Positions 23,311-37,700 of a stretch of DNA of 64,000 bases are shown here, piece after piece. The notes beneath the pieces were generated by a model. That model searched no databases. It was not told the DNA's origin and saw only the letters and a program-made list of their open reading frames with translations. A program made the position numbers and the translations under genes. Source of the DNA: Mactra quadrangularis (taxonomy: Eukaryota; Mollusca; Bivalvia; Venerida; Mactridae); NCBI GenBank assembly GCA_025267735.1, contig CM046304.1, positions 28,647,381-28,711,380 of the forward strand, written 5' to 3'. Within the stretch, counting starts at the first letter, position 1. The number at the start of each line of letters is the position of its first letter.

Positions 23311-24501
23311 CAAGTTATAACATAGCCTATGAAATAACTTAAACAATTAGTTGCTATGGCATTAAACACAAGGTTTTGGGTATTGTATATATCTGCTCTG
23401 CAACCACTGACAGTATCCACTTGAAACTTCACCATGTTTATGAGGTGCAATGAAATGCAATGGATCAGTACAAAACTAGGCTTATTACCGATGGATGATC
23501 CAGAAATAACCAGACTGGTAACTTAGAGACAACAATATTTATCACACAGAAATAAATTAATTAGGGTTTTTCCAAGAAAGCATTTGCACTTGCAGAAAGG
23601 AAATGACACATGTTAAATCATATTAGAGTGCCATGTGGTACATCCTAGTCCAGGTAAATTCTGCAGCAATATTGGAATAAGTCTGAGGCTTTGTCATTAT
23701 CCAATATTGTATAAAAGTTATTTTGATTGGTTCTCATATAAGCTTCTATAAACATGCATGTTCTTGCTATGGCATGCCTCAATAGGAAGGAAATTTTGAG
23801 AACTAATAATTAAGAATATCAAATGCACCAGAAGCAACAATGTCTGCTTCCTCTGGGCCCCAATAAGATTAAATGTGTTTAAATGACCTAGCGGCCATAG
23901 GGCCCCACATTTTTAAACACTCTGCCAAACACTGCATGTAAGAAAAGAAGGGTGAAGACTAGTTTTGCGTCGATCCAACAATTTGAATGTAAAGTTTTAT
24001 AACTCTCATAAATTTTGTCTGAGCTTTACCTTCTTTTTTATTTTTATAGTATTTGTTTACAGGGCTTATAAAGGTTTGGTTTCAACCAGATATATCTGAA
24101 GTACTTTTGTTGAAAGGGTTAGGTTGCTTGAAAGGAATTTTAACCATTATTCATAAGAATCAGTACTAAGCTCTTATCCTTCATAAGAAGTTGTTTACTT
24201 TACAGAAAGAAACATCATCTGAACTTTATTTGATCCCACAGCACTCTTTCAGGTCTCAGTGATTTGAAGTTGGAGACTATAACCACTGGACATTAGGCAA
24301 CTTATAATGTCAGGAAAATGTCCAGCTAGCTAATGGTAAGAAACTTTGCAAAATACAATTAAAATTATGACATATCTATAATACTATCCTGAACTCTGCA
24401 CATAGCAATGAAAAGTAAACTCAAGAGTCAGTCATTATAACTCCTGGACAATATCCATGAAAAAGACGAACTAAATAATAGAAATAAGGACTAAGACTTT
24501 G

Positions 24502-24519
24502 TTTATTAGAGCATTTATT
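24502..24519 (-). terminator. Probable ZIP gene polyadenylation signals
   Basis: TTTATT occurs at 24502-24507 and 24514-24519, reading AATAAA twice on the minus strand. These lie between the convergent SCYL2 and ZIP genes, 1.5 kb from the probable SCYL2 signal. Confidence 0.45.
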
Positions 24520-25794
24520 TGATAATCATCCCAAACATTTTAAATGCATTAACAATATATAAAAACCTCCAAGAAATTTTCATACATAAATTGTAGTAAC
24601 AAATTTTCGATGTCAAATTTGTAAGAACATATTCCACATCAATAATCAACTTGATTAAAATACAAAATATTGAATAATAGAAGCAAACATTCTGTTACTA
24701 TAAATAATTCAAATATAAGACATTTTAAACCTTCATGTAATCCCAAAGTTGGACTCAATCCAACATAACACAATTTATTTACAAAAACAACTGTACATAA
24801 ATAAATAATGATAATATATTATACAAGAGAAAGCCAATCTACTCTCTATCACCGCTTAGTCACATCACAGTAACATGTGTTTGATTCAATGTAGAATTTC
24901 AGTGATTTTATATTACAAAGATATGCAACCTTTTTTCCAAAGTCAAAAAAATTCTAACTTAGTGTTTGTGCATTCATTTATGAACTTAGTGAATGTTAAT
25001 AATATCACTGACACAAATTTGTTGCAAAGCTCTATGCTAGAATGAGATATATTGTCAGCTTCTACAATGGAATTTGATGTAAAAGTATATGGTAGCACAT
25101 CCCTGAACACTATATAAAATCACTTATGCTTCATAAAATGCTTTATTCATAAACAACTATATCCTATGAAGCATTGATGACTTACATGTTTGTGCATACA
25201 TGTATAGAACATATTAAAAAAAACATCAAAGCATCATGCAACAATTGACTGAAAAAATGCTTGTCAGCCTGTGCTACCATATTCTTGTACCCCAAGGTTA
25301 CCAAGATTCTCGATCTAACAGAATTCTACTACACTCTGGGTACGAGAATGGTGTTACCATGGCAATTAACACATTCTTTAACTTCCACAGAACAGGCTAC
25401 ATAAATGGGGAAGCAACAGATGACTGATGAATAAAAATGTTTGTCTACAAAATACTGGCTTAGTGTAATGAACAATTTTTGTAAGAAAGCATGGGTAAAT
25501 GGATGTACTTAATAAATTTATAACAAAATAAAGTGAAAGATTCCTAACATTATTTTCTGATTTTTTAATATTTACAGAAATAAATGAAAGTAGCTCGTAT
25601 AAAAACACATAACTTGCGAATTTTCACAAAAAGGTATAATTTATTGGAACCAGTTAAGTTATCAATCTTGAGTGAAAACCACTGTACTACAGCCTATGGT
25701 TGGATGAAATGCAATCACAAAGAAGAATTACCAAATGACATATTTAAGACATAGAATACATGTAAATGATGGGAATATGTTCCATAATTCAACC

Positions 25795-26275
25795 AGCTAC
25801 ACATAGCACATAACACACAAACTTCACATAACACATAATCCAGTCACCACCACATAACACAGGATGTCCTTCGTAACATTTCCTTCATATAACACATAAC
25901 TATAGTTTAGTTTTTTAAAATTAACCAGTGTAACATTAACAAGTCAGCTACACATGACACACCCAGTCAACTAAACATGAACAAACCAACTACTCATTAT
26001 ATATGACCAAACCATCTATATGCTACACATAACCAAACTAGCTACATATGATACATAATCCAACCTGCTTCACATAATTAAACTACTTTAACCTAACACA
26101 TAACCTTACCAGTTACACATAACTATCAGTTACACTATGTTAACACATAACACATTATCAAACAGATTACTAGTTACACATAACACATAATTAAACCGGC
26201 ACAAACTACTTGCAAGGAACACATAGTCAATCTTGTAACACATAATTAATCTTACAACACATAACACCTACAAAA
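25795..26275. repeat. Degenerate ACACATAAC minisatellite-like region
   Basis: Variants of CACATAACACATAA recur dozens of times with irregular 8-20 bp spacing (for example 25803-25822, 25829-25845, 26145-26190). The region lacks a fixed period, so it is an eroded short-motif repeat. It lies in the probable 3' UTR of the ZIP gene and is non-coding. Confidence 0.7.
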
Positions 26276-26412
26276 ATGATGTCAGTGATGGAACATGATA
26301 TTATAACTATGAACATATAATATTGATAAATATACCAAGTCAAACTAAATACACTACAACATGTATATCACATAGTCATGTAATCATATCACATAACTCA
26401 TAGTATATAAAT

Positions 26413-26704
26413 CAGGGTTTGACACTAACACAGTTCATGGATTCCGACAATCCCTAAACTTTGGGAGGATTCCCAGTGATGGTTAGTTAGGGATTCCATC
26501 AGGATCCCTTTAAACTGCCAATTTCTTACACAAGTTTAAAATCCCATGAACTTTGTGTATTATAATTTGAGACTGCAATTCAGTATCTAAATATTTTGTC
26601 TATCATTGGAGGTAACCTTAACATTAAGGAGGAATCTCTGAACAATTGACTAAGGATTCCTACCTGATACTAGAATTTAATATAACAGTCAGTGCCAAAC
26701 CCTG
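26413..26704. mobile_element. hAT-like MITE with CAGGGTTTG ends
   Basis: The left end is CAGGGTTTGACACTAAC and the right end GTCAGTGCCAAACCCTG, an inverted repeat with two mismatches. Inside are inverted copies of GGGATTCC-type words. The closest relative is 45694-45952. CAGGG termini are typical of hAT elements. The flanks TATAAAT and TATTAAT resemble each other but are not a clear 8-bp duplication. Confidence 0.68.
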
Positions 26705-27355
26705 TATTAATGTGATTAAGTCCATATAACATTTATTTTTCAAAATAAAAATCAATGAAATCACACTAAACAAAGATGATATATAAATATATGTGATGAA
26801 ATAACCAATCACATTGATTTATAAAAATGTCATGAATTCATGTAATGCTCAGATTTACTAAATGTGGTTACACGTAATCACATAACAAAATTTTACATTT
26901 TACAAAACTGTAATGAATACACATAAACACATATTTTATAAAAAATGTGATGAAATCACATGAACACTTCATTTTACAAAACTATCATGCAAACACATAA
27001 AGTATAAACTTTATAAAAAAGCAATGTGATAAAATCTAATAAATAATTCATGTCAAGAGATCATTCATCTGTCTAAAGTGAACCAATCAGATCAATAGAA
27101 AATAAATACTAATGCTTTCAAGGAAAAGTGATAGCAGCTCAATACACCTCTGTAATCTTCTCAGCAGATAAGAAACAATAAGAAAAGGTAGCTTCAAGAT
27201 GGATTCCAAAGCAAAAATTAATTTCAATGAATACTTTCTTAAATATATAACGACTGGTACACAGAAACTCCATGCGTGATACATTTACTTCTACAGAAAT
27301 TATTTTTAAAATGAATTCAAAATCTTAATCTAAGTATCTAGAAAGTTTGTAAAGA

Positions 27356-27405
27356 ATGGCAGTTTGCTATGTTTCTTAAATTCTAAGAAACATAGCAAAC
27401 TGTCA
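27356..27405. repeat. Hairpin with 22-bp arms
   Basis: TGGCAGTTTGCTATGTTTCT is followed after a few bases by AGAAACATAGCAAACTGTCA, giving about 22 paired bases with one G-T type mismatch and a loop of about five bases. If transcribed with the ZIP 3' UTR it would form a stable stem on either strand. Confidence 0.75.
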
Positions 27406-28731
27406 TTTTCAGTTCTCATAATAATCATTGGGTATCCAAAGCAGGGAAGAATTCTTCCAGTTAGAAAAATAGCACTAAACTGTTAATACTGACTAAGCAT
27501 GTCTGTGTTAAAGCAATAATAGGACTACTTTCCAGTGTGTTATTTGACTGGCCTAATTACATTTTTGTATCACTACTTCCACTGATTTCTAAGTATAACT
27601 GTGTAGAAGATTACTTTGGTGCTCTGAATAAATGGAGAAAAAGAGAAGGGAGAATCAGTGAACCATTTCACAAAATTCTAACAAAAAAAGTAATCGTATG
27701 TCAATTTCACAGTTCAAAGTTAGAAGAATAATGAACATAAGAATGATATGATATTCAAAAGGTATACAATATGCCACATAATTCAATAACACTTTGGGAA
27801 TTGACTGGCCGAAGAAATGACAATATTATTAATGTTTCTTTCTTTTGACTTATGATGATTTTTATTGTAAGATTTTTTGTGAAGAGGGCCACAGATCTAA
27901 ATGAAAAAAAACTTCAAAAATACACCAAATTGAATGTTATAACTCACATGTACTTCAATGTGATTTTACAAACAAGCGGCTAATTTTATGATGATATACT
28001 ATTTTAACTAATTGGTGAATGAGTCATAATTTTTTTTAAAATCATGATCAACTCAAGTGAATTAAATAGCAGAGACAGAATTCTACATTTTGATGCTGAG
28101 GTCATTAGAATGAGAGATCAATAAAAATTGAATAAATTTGAATTTATGGGGAATACTCTATCTGTTATAGCATTATATATTTTAAACAATTGAAAATAGT
28201 TTATAAATCATAAAATAAAAATTGATGATATGGAAATGCAATAAAATGATATAAATTTTGCAATGTGTGCCCTCATGTTAAGTAAATTCCTGTAGCTATT
28301 TGCACATAATATAATGCATTGAATAAATCTTCATAAAAAATAGTAAAAAAGCAAATTTTACAAAAAGCAGATAATACAACAAAAACATATTTTTTTTCAA
28401 ATTCAACCTTAAGTCTGGTTTTACACAAATTTAAAAAAGAATTGTTGTTAAACATTACTATGTCAATGGAAATAAGGGATTTTATTTACCCTTTTTTGTG
28501 TCATCCTTTTTATATATTGTTGGTTATGGAGTCAATAGCTTTAAAGGGTTCTGCTTATAACCATCAATTTTCTAAAAATATTTTTGGTTCTACATTTTTC
28601 CCCGACTTGTCAACATATTACATGATACACATTTTGGCCCTTCATAAAAATCTATGGAAATAAAACAAGTGATTAATAAATAAAATAAAATCTAAAAAAA
28701 CTTTTTCTAAAATCTACTAATACATGTACTT

Positions 28732-31700
28732 TCAGTGCCCTCCTCTAATGGCCGCCTCTAAGTTGCCACCATATATTGCCATGATTAACATGACGCCAAA
28801 CCCTGACAGTAATCCTAGATTTTGTAATATAAATATTTGTTTTGATCCAATACTGTGTTTTTTCTCATCTGATTCAGCTGTTGCATTCATTTCTGGCATC
28901 TGAAATTATATAATTGAATAAAAAGTGAAAAAGTCATATTATGATAAGATTCACTTCAAAAACCCTTAATCAACTCGGAAAAATATTATTTTACACAAAC
29001 TATGTTTTCTGACAACAGAGGCATTCTAAAGTTGCAGAACAGCACATTTTGTGTTCAACTTGATATATTACTGGTAAGTATTGACTGTCAATGGTACATG
29101 ACACAATGTAAATTTATTTATTTTTTAATTGGTTTTTAACATTGTATTCAACACATATTTAGGTCATATATACGACGTTCAGCTCTTCCTACTATAAGTT
29201 TCCTGGACATTTTTCTATCACCAGTACTAACTTACCCTACCACGAGGCCAACAACTCATGTACAGGGTATGACCTACCGCAACCGGGCTCGAACCTGTGA
29301 TCTCCCGATTCGTAGTCAGACATGCTAACCACTACGCCACGGCCTTGGTCAAGCAAATTGATAGTGAATTTCTATTCAACCTTGTGAATTAAATTGCAGA
29401 GACAAATAAATGATGTGGTCATTTACATGTTAAACCAATAAATGCTAATACATTTTGAAATGTAAAGAAACACTTTATAATAATGTGATTTGTATTGTTT
29501 GAGGCACATTTCAACAGTCATAATTAAATGAAGCAAAGTGCCACTAGGCAAACTCAGTTGGTAGCACCAAGTCTATTGATCTAGGGGTGATAAGTTTGAT
29601 CCTTGAGCAGGGCATACTTTCATGGAGTTTAGTCATGAAATAACTTCTACAACCATTCTTCCACCGCCAACTGATTCTGAGTTATCTAAGTCTCATTAAC
29701 CAAAAACATTATACAAGTACTCACCATATCAACTAATGATATATATAGAAACATTCCTCCAGCAAATGCGAACACCCAAACATGAGCAGACGTATTTTCA
29801 CCAAGGAATATACCAACTACTAGTCCAATATAACACATACATGCTGAGAGAAAGTTATAACATACAGCTTTCTTTATTTTCATACCAGCATTTAATAACA
29901 CAGCAAAGTCACCTGAAATGATACAATATATAAATACAATGATCATGAGTGAATTCTCAATATCCTGAAATTCCTTAAATTATTCAGCTCTTGCAGTAAG
30001 AAACACTAATAATTTTGTTAATAGCTATCATGGTTGCCTCTTGGCTTTTTTTTAGGTTTACACCTTAGTGTTGATTTTTTGAAAGTTTGATGCTTTTATC
30101 ACAATCAACACAATTCGACCAAATTTTGTCCCTTACATGCCTGTATATAGGGCTTTTCAGGTCACTAAGAAATTCTGGACTGCAGGATCAGCCTTGAAAA
30201 CTTTCAACGTTGTAATTATAAAGCATTACAAATTATAAGTTAGAGTAATGAGATAGTATAATGGAGATATAGGGGCAGCACTTAACCCATCAGCACAAAG
30301 GCTGCAACAAAAGAAAATCTATTGCTTATTTCATATTTTAAGGCAAATTGACAAATTAGGGAATTACTACACCATGTATTATTTGGGACTAGCACTAGTA
30401 CAAGTTTAAAGTAAAGATTGCAGGGGTGTTTGTTGGACACATTGAAATACCTGAAACTTCAGCTGGGGACTGGATGGCTACCAGTGCCCTCAATGGGTCC
30501 AACTCTATGACAAGTAGAAAATATTTCTGAAAAAGCTTACCAAGTTCATGAGGTATTTCCTCACACAATATAGCAACAGAGACAGAAACACCAGCTAAAA
30601 TACTTTCAGTAAATGCAGCACCAATAGAAATACCATCAATAAAGTTATGTAAACCATCACCAAATATAATCATCCATGCTACTGGTGCCACATGACTATG
30701 TCCTTGTGGTACAGGTAATACATGACCATTCTCATTGGATCTCTCCTGAAAATCAAAATTATGTAATTACAAATTTCTCCCTTCTTTCTAAATAAGCATT
30801 ATTGCCAACTCAGCTCAAAACCAGTATAACTTCATGTAATTATATTTTTTAACTGGGTTTACAGCTGATGTCAACACAATTATTTAGGTGATTTTACTGA
30901 GTCCAGCACACATAAGCTAGCTTTCCTGGACCCTTGTCTATAACCAGTACTCACCTACCCTTCCACAAGGCCAGAAACTTTTCCATATACCTTATTAATG
31001 GAGGGAAATTGACATTATTGTCAAATTTTCATTGGAAGGTATAACCTCTCTGGGTGGGATTCGAACCGTACCCTCTATGGGAAATCCAGGCAGGCTACCA
31101 ACTGCGATACCAACCCAGGTTACATGTAATAAAGAAGGACGTAGACTAGATTTGTGCGGACCCACAATATATTTACATACACATAAACCCTATCACATAA
31201 AACCAGTTAGACTAAATGCTATTATGATATTCTCTAATGGCAATGCTTTGGCTCTAATGCTCCTTTGGTTGACTCCAGGATTTTGAATCCATGTCCAAGG
31301 CTCGATTATTTGGCCAAGGCAGGATATACCCTTTCATAAATTTTGATATCTGTTTCTTAAAAGTTTGAAAAGTTGTCAACTCTTTGTGGAAGTGTAAGCT
31401 CATAATGATCAAAGAGTTATAGAAAGTTTATTTGGTGAGACAGAGGCTTTATTTAACGTAACAAAAAGTGTTGACAAGGGCGAAAAAAATACCATATTAA
31501 AAAAGTTCACCACATTGAATTGACAACTGAAAAATACCCAACTCAAATGAATTGATTATAAGGCATAAAATTACATTTCTAAATTCATCATTTCATAAGA
31601 ACCAATGGTCCAATATACAAAACTGTGATGCAGATATTATAAAGTTAATAGTCCAGGAAACGTTTTAATTTTGTTTTTTAAATCTCAAAATGTGATTGGT

Positions 31701-34700
31701 CTCGAGTAAAATTTCTGACAGGTAATAAATCTTAAATCTTTGAATCTAATCTTGGTCACATGAGCTTGTTTGTTTACAGGGAAATGTCTTATTTAATTTC
31801 ATTACATCCTTTCAGCATATTATTACTAAATGTTGCTCTTTATGAAAATTTTCAATTTTTTAGCAAAATATCAATTTGAGACATTTAGTGAAAAAGCCAC
31901 CAAGAACGTGACTTGACTTTCAACATGCATGTTTTAGTTTGCAAATTGCGCAGTTATATTGAAAAGATGTTTTAAAGCCAACATCAGGAACAGCAACAGT
32001 GAAAACCACAGACCAAAGGACATTTAATTAGCTAGTTGAAGCACACATCTTTTCAATTTTATTCAAATTGTCAATGAATGTTTCTTAAGGTTGATTAAAT
32101 TTCTTTGAATTTCCATAAACAGTTAGAAACAAATTTTGACAAGTATACCGGATATGTCATATGCATACAAAACAGGGTTAGTCTGGATAAAATGCTTATA
32201 CAAACAACTCATTTCTTTTGAGGAGTATCTAATGTCCTCCAGATGCTGTTATTGTAATTGAAAGTATCAAGAGAGGCTTGCTGATACAGGATCCAAAATG
32301 TTTACTGACATCCAAAACATAATTAATTAAGTTACTTAAATCTAACACAAAATTGAAGATCTAATAGCTATACATAAAATTTTCTAGCATCAAACTGCTA
32401 ATTAAATTCTATTAAAACTACTTCAATACACCAGTTTTGAGCAAGAATGATTTCAGTTTTTTCAGATTATCAAATGGACAACTTCATCCTTCAGTAATTA
32501 TATACTTGTATCTACATCTACACAATTATGTAGCCAAAAGACATGGAACCTGACATTTGTGCTAAGCTGCTGTTCAGAAATAGAATAGATACAAATCATA
32601 CAATACTAGATATATATTTTATGTAAAAGCTAGATATTATGTAATATAAACTTACCTTTTCCATTAATCTCTGAAAATAAAATAATTAAAAATATTACAA
32701 ATAAGCAAAGCTAAAGCTAGGCGCACGTTATATATATTATGTATAAGCAGCCAATAAAAATTGCAAGCCTACAAGGCCACTGGTCTATTTCTAATTTGAT
32801 ACAGCAAATGACAATTAAAATAATGTCAATTTTTAAATGCCACTCTGCAAGTTGTTGTTATCCAAATACAGACATACCACAAGATTAAAGTTAATCTGCA
32901 AAAACCAGCAGATGCTACATTGTATATCAACTAAAAAATCAAATAAAGATCTTCAATGTCTCGAGCTCCTCTTAAATTCAAGTTTAATCACTTGGGACAC
33001 CATACCTTCACATTCAGTAAAGATGTCCTCCAAGCAATTGAAAAGTGGTTCCCAAATATTTAAACCTATTTACATTGTAAGCACCCTCTTAAAGCTAATG
33101 ACAGAAAGATAGAAAGAAAAAACTAAACAGATTTAAAACCATAGTGAACCTAGTTATTTTTCAGTCAATAACTGTTGACCTAATTGCTGTCCCTGGATAA
33201 TACATCTAGATTTTATTTGAATCGTACTAAGCATATAATATATACCTTAGCCAAAGGCCAACAATTGTCCTACTTAATACAAAGATATTCAGAAAATGGT
33301 AATAGAAAGTATAATCATAGCAAAGCAAAGTTTATTGTATGTTGATCTTGCCAATGGACAAACGATAGCTTTGTTTTTACCCAATGGAGAAAAACTGTAA
33401 TCACAATCTGAAAATGAACTATTCTTACATGCATGCTTTCATCATTATCAGATGATCTTGAGTCTTTTGATACATCATCACCACATGGAGACATGTGTGG
33501 TAAAGTCTCAGTATTTTTGTACTTAGATTCTGGCTCGGCACCATGAAATGTGGCAAATTTTTCTGAGTTCATTTCATGATGTTTAGCTTTGTCTGATTCA
33601 CTTTTCTGAAAAGGTTAAGCAAAATAATTAAATCAAGGTGTAGACGTACATGTACATGTACCTACAATACAATGAAAACAGAAAACTTTCCTTTCTCCAT
33701 TTACAATGAAGTGTAGAATTACTTTATTACAAATAGAATGAAAATATAAAATTTTATATTTTTAAAAATATAAGATCAAAGTGATTTCATCTTATATATT
33801 AAATTTGGTCATTTACAAAACTTAGTAAAAAAACAGGACAGCATATTGTTAAATATCATACAAAAATATAACAATACAATTCACTATTTATAATGTAAAT
33901 CTGCTGTTAGACCATTGATAATACAAGTCCTAAGTGCTCCAGTTTCTAACATTTTTTATAAGACTAAGAAATCTTTTAATGTTGTCATAGTGACGTTGAC
34001 CTTCATTCTAGTGACCTCTTTTAAAGATATCAGCCATGACCTGACCTGTTATTGTAATACAAAGAGTCAAGGTTATGTCCTAAAATAGTTCCAACAACTA
34101 AAGCTGGTCTAAGTGTTTTCCACTCACTGCCCCTAGCAAGTATTTAATGATGAATGGATATAGGTCAGAGGCAATGCTATGCTATAACACTATGTTCCAG
34201 TGCTATAAGGTGGTAAGAGCTACTTCCAGTCCTTACACTTATAAACTTATATAACCTAAGAATTAAATCATGCTACTAATTTTAAAACGAGTAACTTCCT
34301 GTTATTACTTAAAAGAACTTGAATTAAAAGTTTAGCCAGCCTAGTTTTTCCAACATTTCCAATTAGTCTCGATTTTGACTCTTCATACTTCAAGGCTAAG
34401 TGTCTAATTAAAACATCTAGGGCATAGTTCTAAGTGTTGTTCTAATTTTCAAGGACAAAATATTACTGGTAGACTTTAGTGCCATAAGTATTGTGATCAG
34501 TACTATGCCAATTAGAAGAACTTAAAAATGGTCTTAGTTTTTCACTAGCTAATAACTCCCACAACCCAATCAGTCATCAAATTGTCTGACCAAGCTTGCA
34601 TACTGTTCCAGGCTGTGAAACAGGATTTTAAACTTAACCTGTCAACTTTCCCAAGTTCAAATCTTAAGCCAACAATAGACCTGATCCAAAATTCGAATTT

Positions 34701-37700
34701 ATGGGTTTTTCGGTCCATACACAGGCGTTACAAACAAAGTTTTTTACACATAATTGCTATATAGCATGAACTATGGATTAAATCCTATTTTTCTTTGTAC
34801 ACATGTTGTTATTGTAATGTGAAAGTTTGTTTGTACTGGAGGGGAAAACCCAAATATTTGAATTCAAGATAGCCTCTATAGTCCATTTTACTCTCCTGAT
34901 AATTCTTACTCACCTCTCTGCTTGAAGTTATCATTTTTAGAATCCTTTCAATAATAAAGAATACATATACACCAGACATTGCAACTAGACATTTCCATAT
35001 ATAACTATGTTCATTTAATTCTTGTTCTGTTAATTCTAGAGCCTATAAATATACAACAATATCAACATTCATTCATTACTAGTAAAACAACATATAGTAT
35101 CCACAAAAAGTTAGGAGACAAAGGAAATTTAATAAAAGAATTAATTTCATTGATTGTTTTTGAGAGAATACATTTCATCTCAATGATGATGAAATGAAAA
35201 CAAATTTTGTAAAATTTAATGTATCATATTTATAAGATTCAGCATCTGATATCCCAAAGCCTCCAAAACCAAGTTCAGAGTAATTCTTTTCTATAACATA
35301 GATTTTAAGCTACTTTGGTAGTCTCAAATCTAGAGATCAGAGTTTGATTCCTGGCTGCAGCAGGTTTTAATTAAACTTTTTCATGAAAATTGGTAATAAC
35401 ATTAAATATCTTCTGTAAAGTAATTTATTGTTATCAGCCTATTGTTGAAAACAAAACTGTCCAGGAAAGGTACTTTAATAAGATGGCCTAAAAAAGCATT
35501 GATAAATGGCATAAAAATCCAAAATTAAAGAAGAACAATAATAATTCATCATTGATTTGTCTATGTGACAACTGGCTAAGGTTTCTGGATCATTAAGTAA
35601 CTATTGATTTCAAACATCAATCTTTTCATACAAACTTACCTCAGGTATAAGAAAGAGTAGACTACTACCAACAAGTGTTCCTACAGCCAATCCAACCATA
35701 TATGTTAATATTTGATTATATACTGTTTTATGTACAAATGGTAAAGCTATCAAACCACCAAGTGAACAAACACTGATAATTGTTGTACATAGGATACCAT
35801 AACCCCATACTGAAATATAAGACATTATAATCATTATCTGATGGTATATTTTTACCCTTTGCTGGTTAGGAAATGGGCAAAAAACGGCCATTTTGTTCAA
35901 TGTAATGTGATAGGGGTATTATTGATAATAGATGATCATAGCTTATTCGGTGACAAAGATGCAACTTGGCAAAATTGATTCCGTGGCTATTTGAACCCAA
36001 TCCAATTCACCATTGGAGTAAAACACACAAAAAAACAGGATTGACTAGTCAAAGGTTAAGTAGAAAGCCATAAACAAGATGAACAAAGGAACTGTACATT
36101 AATTAAGTACATGTAAGTGTCATGAAATGACAATAAATATTAACTGAGACAGTCAAAAAAAAAGGTGTACATGTTTAGGGCTGTCTCTATTTTAAAATAT
36201 TGTCTATCCCACTGGTAAGTAGTAATTTGTCTAGAGTCAAATGACTATAGAATTTATAGCAATACTATAAAAACTATATCTATAGTTGGTTAAAATAGAA
36301 TTCAAAATGACAAATCTACTAAATAAATAGAAAGTTAATACCCTAACTTCCTAACTATTAAACCAGCTTATATCAAACAATATACATTTAGTAATTACAT
36401 TAAAACTTTCATGCTTTTCATAAAAGTCATCTGTTTTGTCCTGCTTAATTGATTATGATTTTAGTTAAATCTTTTGACCGGACAAAAACATTATCAAGAA
36501 TTATCAAGAAAATCTAAACTATACCTTCAAATGTTGTAGGTGTTGTGTGTTCTCTATATGTTAATGTTTCCTCAGGTTGATCCTCAACTTTACATAAGTC
36601 ATTATCTCTTAAATGTAGCAATATTGTTGCTAACGTAGATATACCTTGAGTATTGTTGTCTTTTATACCTGATAGTTGGATAACATCTTCTGGTGTAAGA
36701 CACTGAAAGTATAGCCAAGAACATTATAGTAATAGTTAGTGATAATAAGATACAATACAATACAACAGGACAAATACCCCCATGACACAATTCAACAAAC
36801 GATACACAACACAATACAACACAAGCATGATTTGGTACAACATGGCAGTGACAGGAAACAATACAAGACAATGCAATGCAACCCAACACAACACAATGCA
36901 ACACAACACATACAAAAGAATAAAATAACAATACAAAAGATAAATTTGATGACTATAAAGATAAACTACACTGTCATTTAAATAACTCATGGCTAAGCAG
37001 TGTAAAATGAATGACCAATGCATCTACATAAATGTTAAATTTAATTTAACGATTTCAGGTACACACTTGGACATTGAAGATAGGTAACTAACAGGAATTA
37101 GATTAATGGGTTCATGTAAGGTCACATAGTTAATACCCCTATTCAATGTAATTGATCAAAAGAATGAACAAACAAGATCAAAGGTCAACTGTCACAATAA
37201 GACAGATATATTAATTAACCAACAGTAGTCAAGCAAAAAAGGTATAAGGTCTGACAGTCAATGTAACTGAGTAGCAGTTAAATAACTTCCTGTCAGTACT
37301 AGTGTATACATCTAATCAATGGTGCCGTTGTATACTGGTTTTTATGGCGTCAACATCGTGACATACTATCATTGACATTATCAATATAAAATGCTGCAAA
37401 TAGATAACACCACCAAATATTGTGAAATTGTCTTGATGATTAATACCATGTACTTAATACTACAATGTGGCATAAAATTAACTGCACTTATTAAAAACTA
37501 CACATGTACTTTTGTTCCAACTTTTTTTCATGTATCTTAGTTTGAAAAAAAAACTAAAATTGAGATTTCATAGTTTTTTAATATGTACTTAAAATTTATT
37601 GTACTTAAAACTTTGGTCACAATTAATCAATGTGAATAATTAAAGCAGAGTAAATTCAATCTTATTTAACATCCTGTTGTTTAATACATTGTATGACACT

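Larger units (their letters stand above)
24490..28731 (-). other. Probable long 3' UTR of the ZIP transporter gene
   Basis: Below the ZIP stop codon the first strong minus-strand poly(A) signals are at 24502-24519, two AATAAA hexamers read on the minus strand. No other coding exon is recognisable between. It contains the CATAACAC-rich repeat (25795-26275), a CAGGG-ended MITE (26413-26704) and a hairpin (27356-27405). A 4.2-kb UTR is an inference; nearer weak signals exist. Confidence 0.4.

Noticed and set aside
25795..26275. CRISPR-like or satellite array
   Set aside because: Motif spacing is irregular, there are no uniform spacers, and the organism is an animal.
29270..29348. Minus-strand tRNA gene
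   Set aside because: Boxes A and B are good, but I could not form a closing acceptor stem, and the sequence continues into a SINE body shared with other copies.
30395..30540. Continuation of the ZIP exon past HELG
   Set aside because: A GT donor follows the first base of the Gly codon, and the next exon at 29912 resumes exactly with [10 protein letters not shown], the conserved family sequence.
36602..37023. Overlapping minus-strand frames of about 100 codons rich in Cys, Val and Leu
   Set aside because: They are translations of the ACAAT/ACAAC low-complexity repeat, and partly overlap the ZIP exon in another frame.
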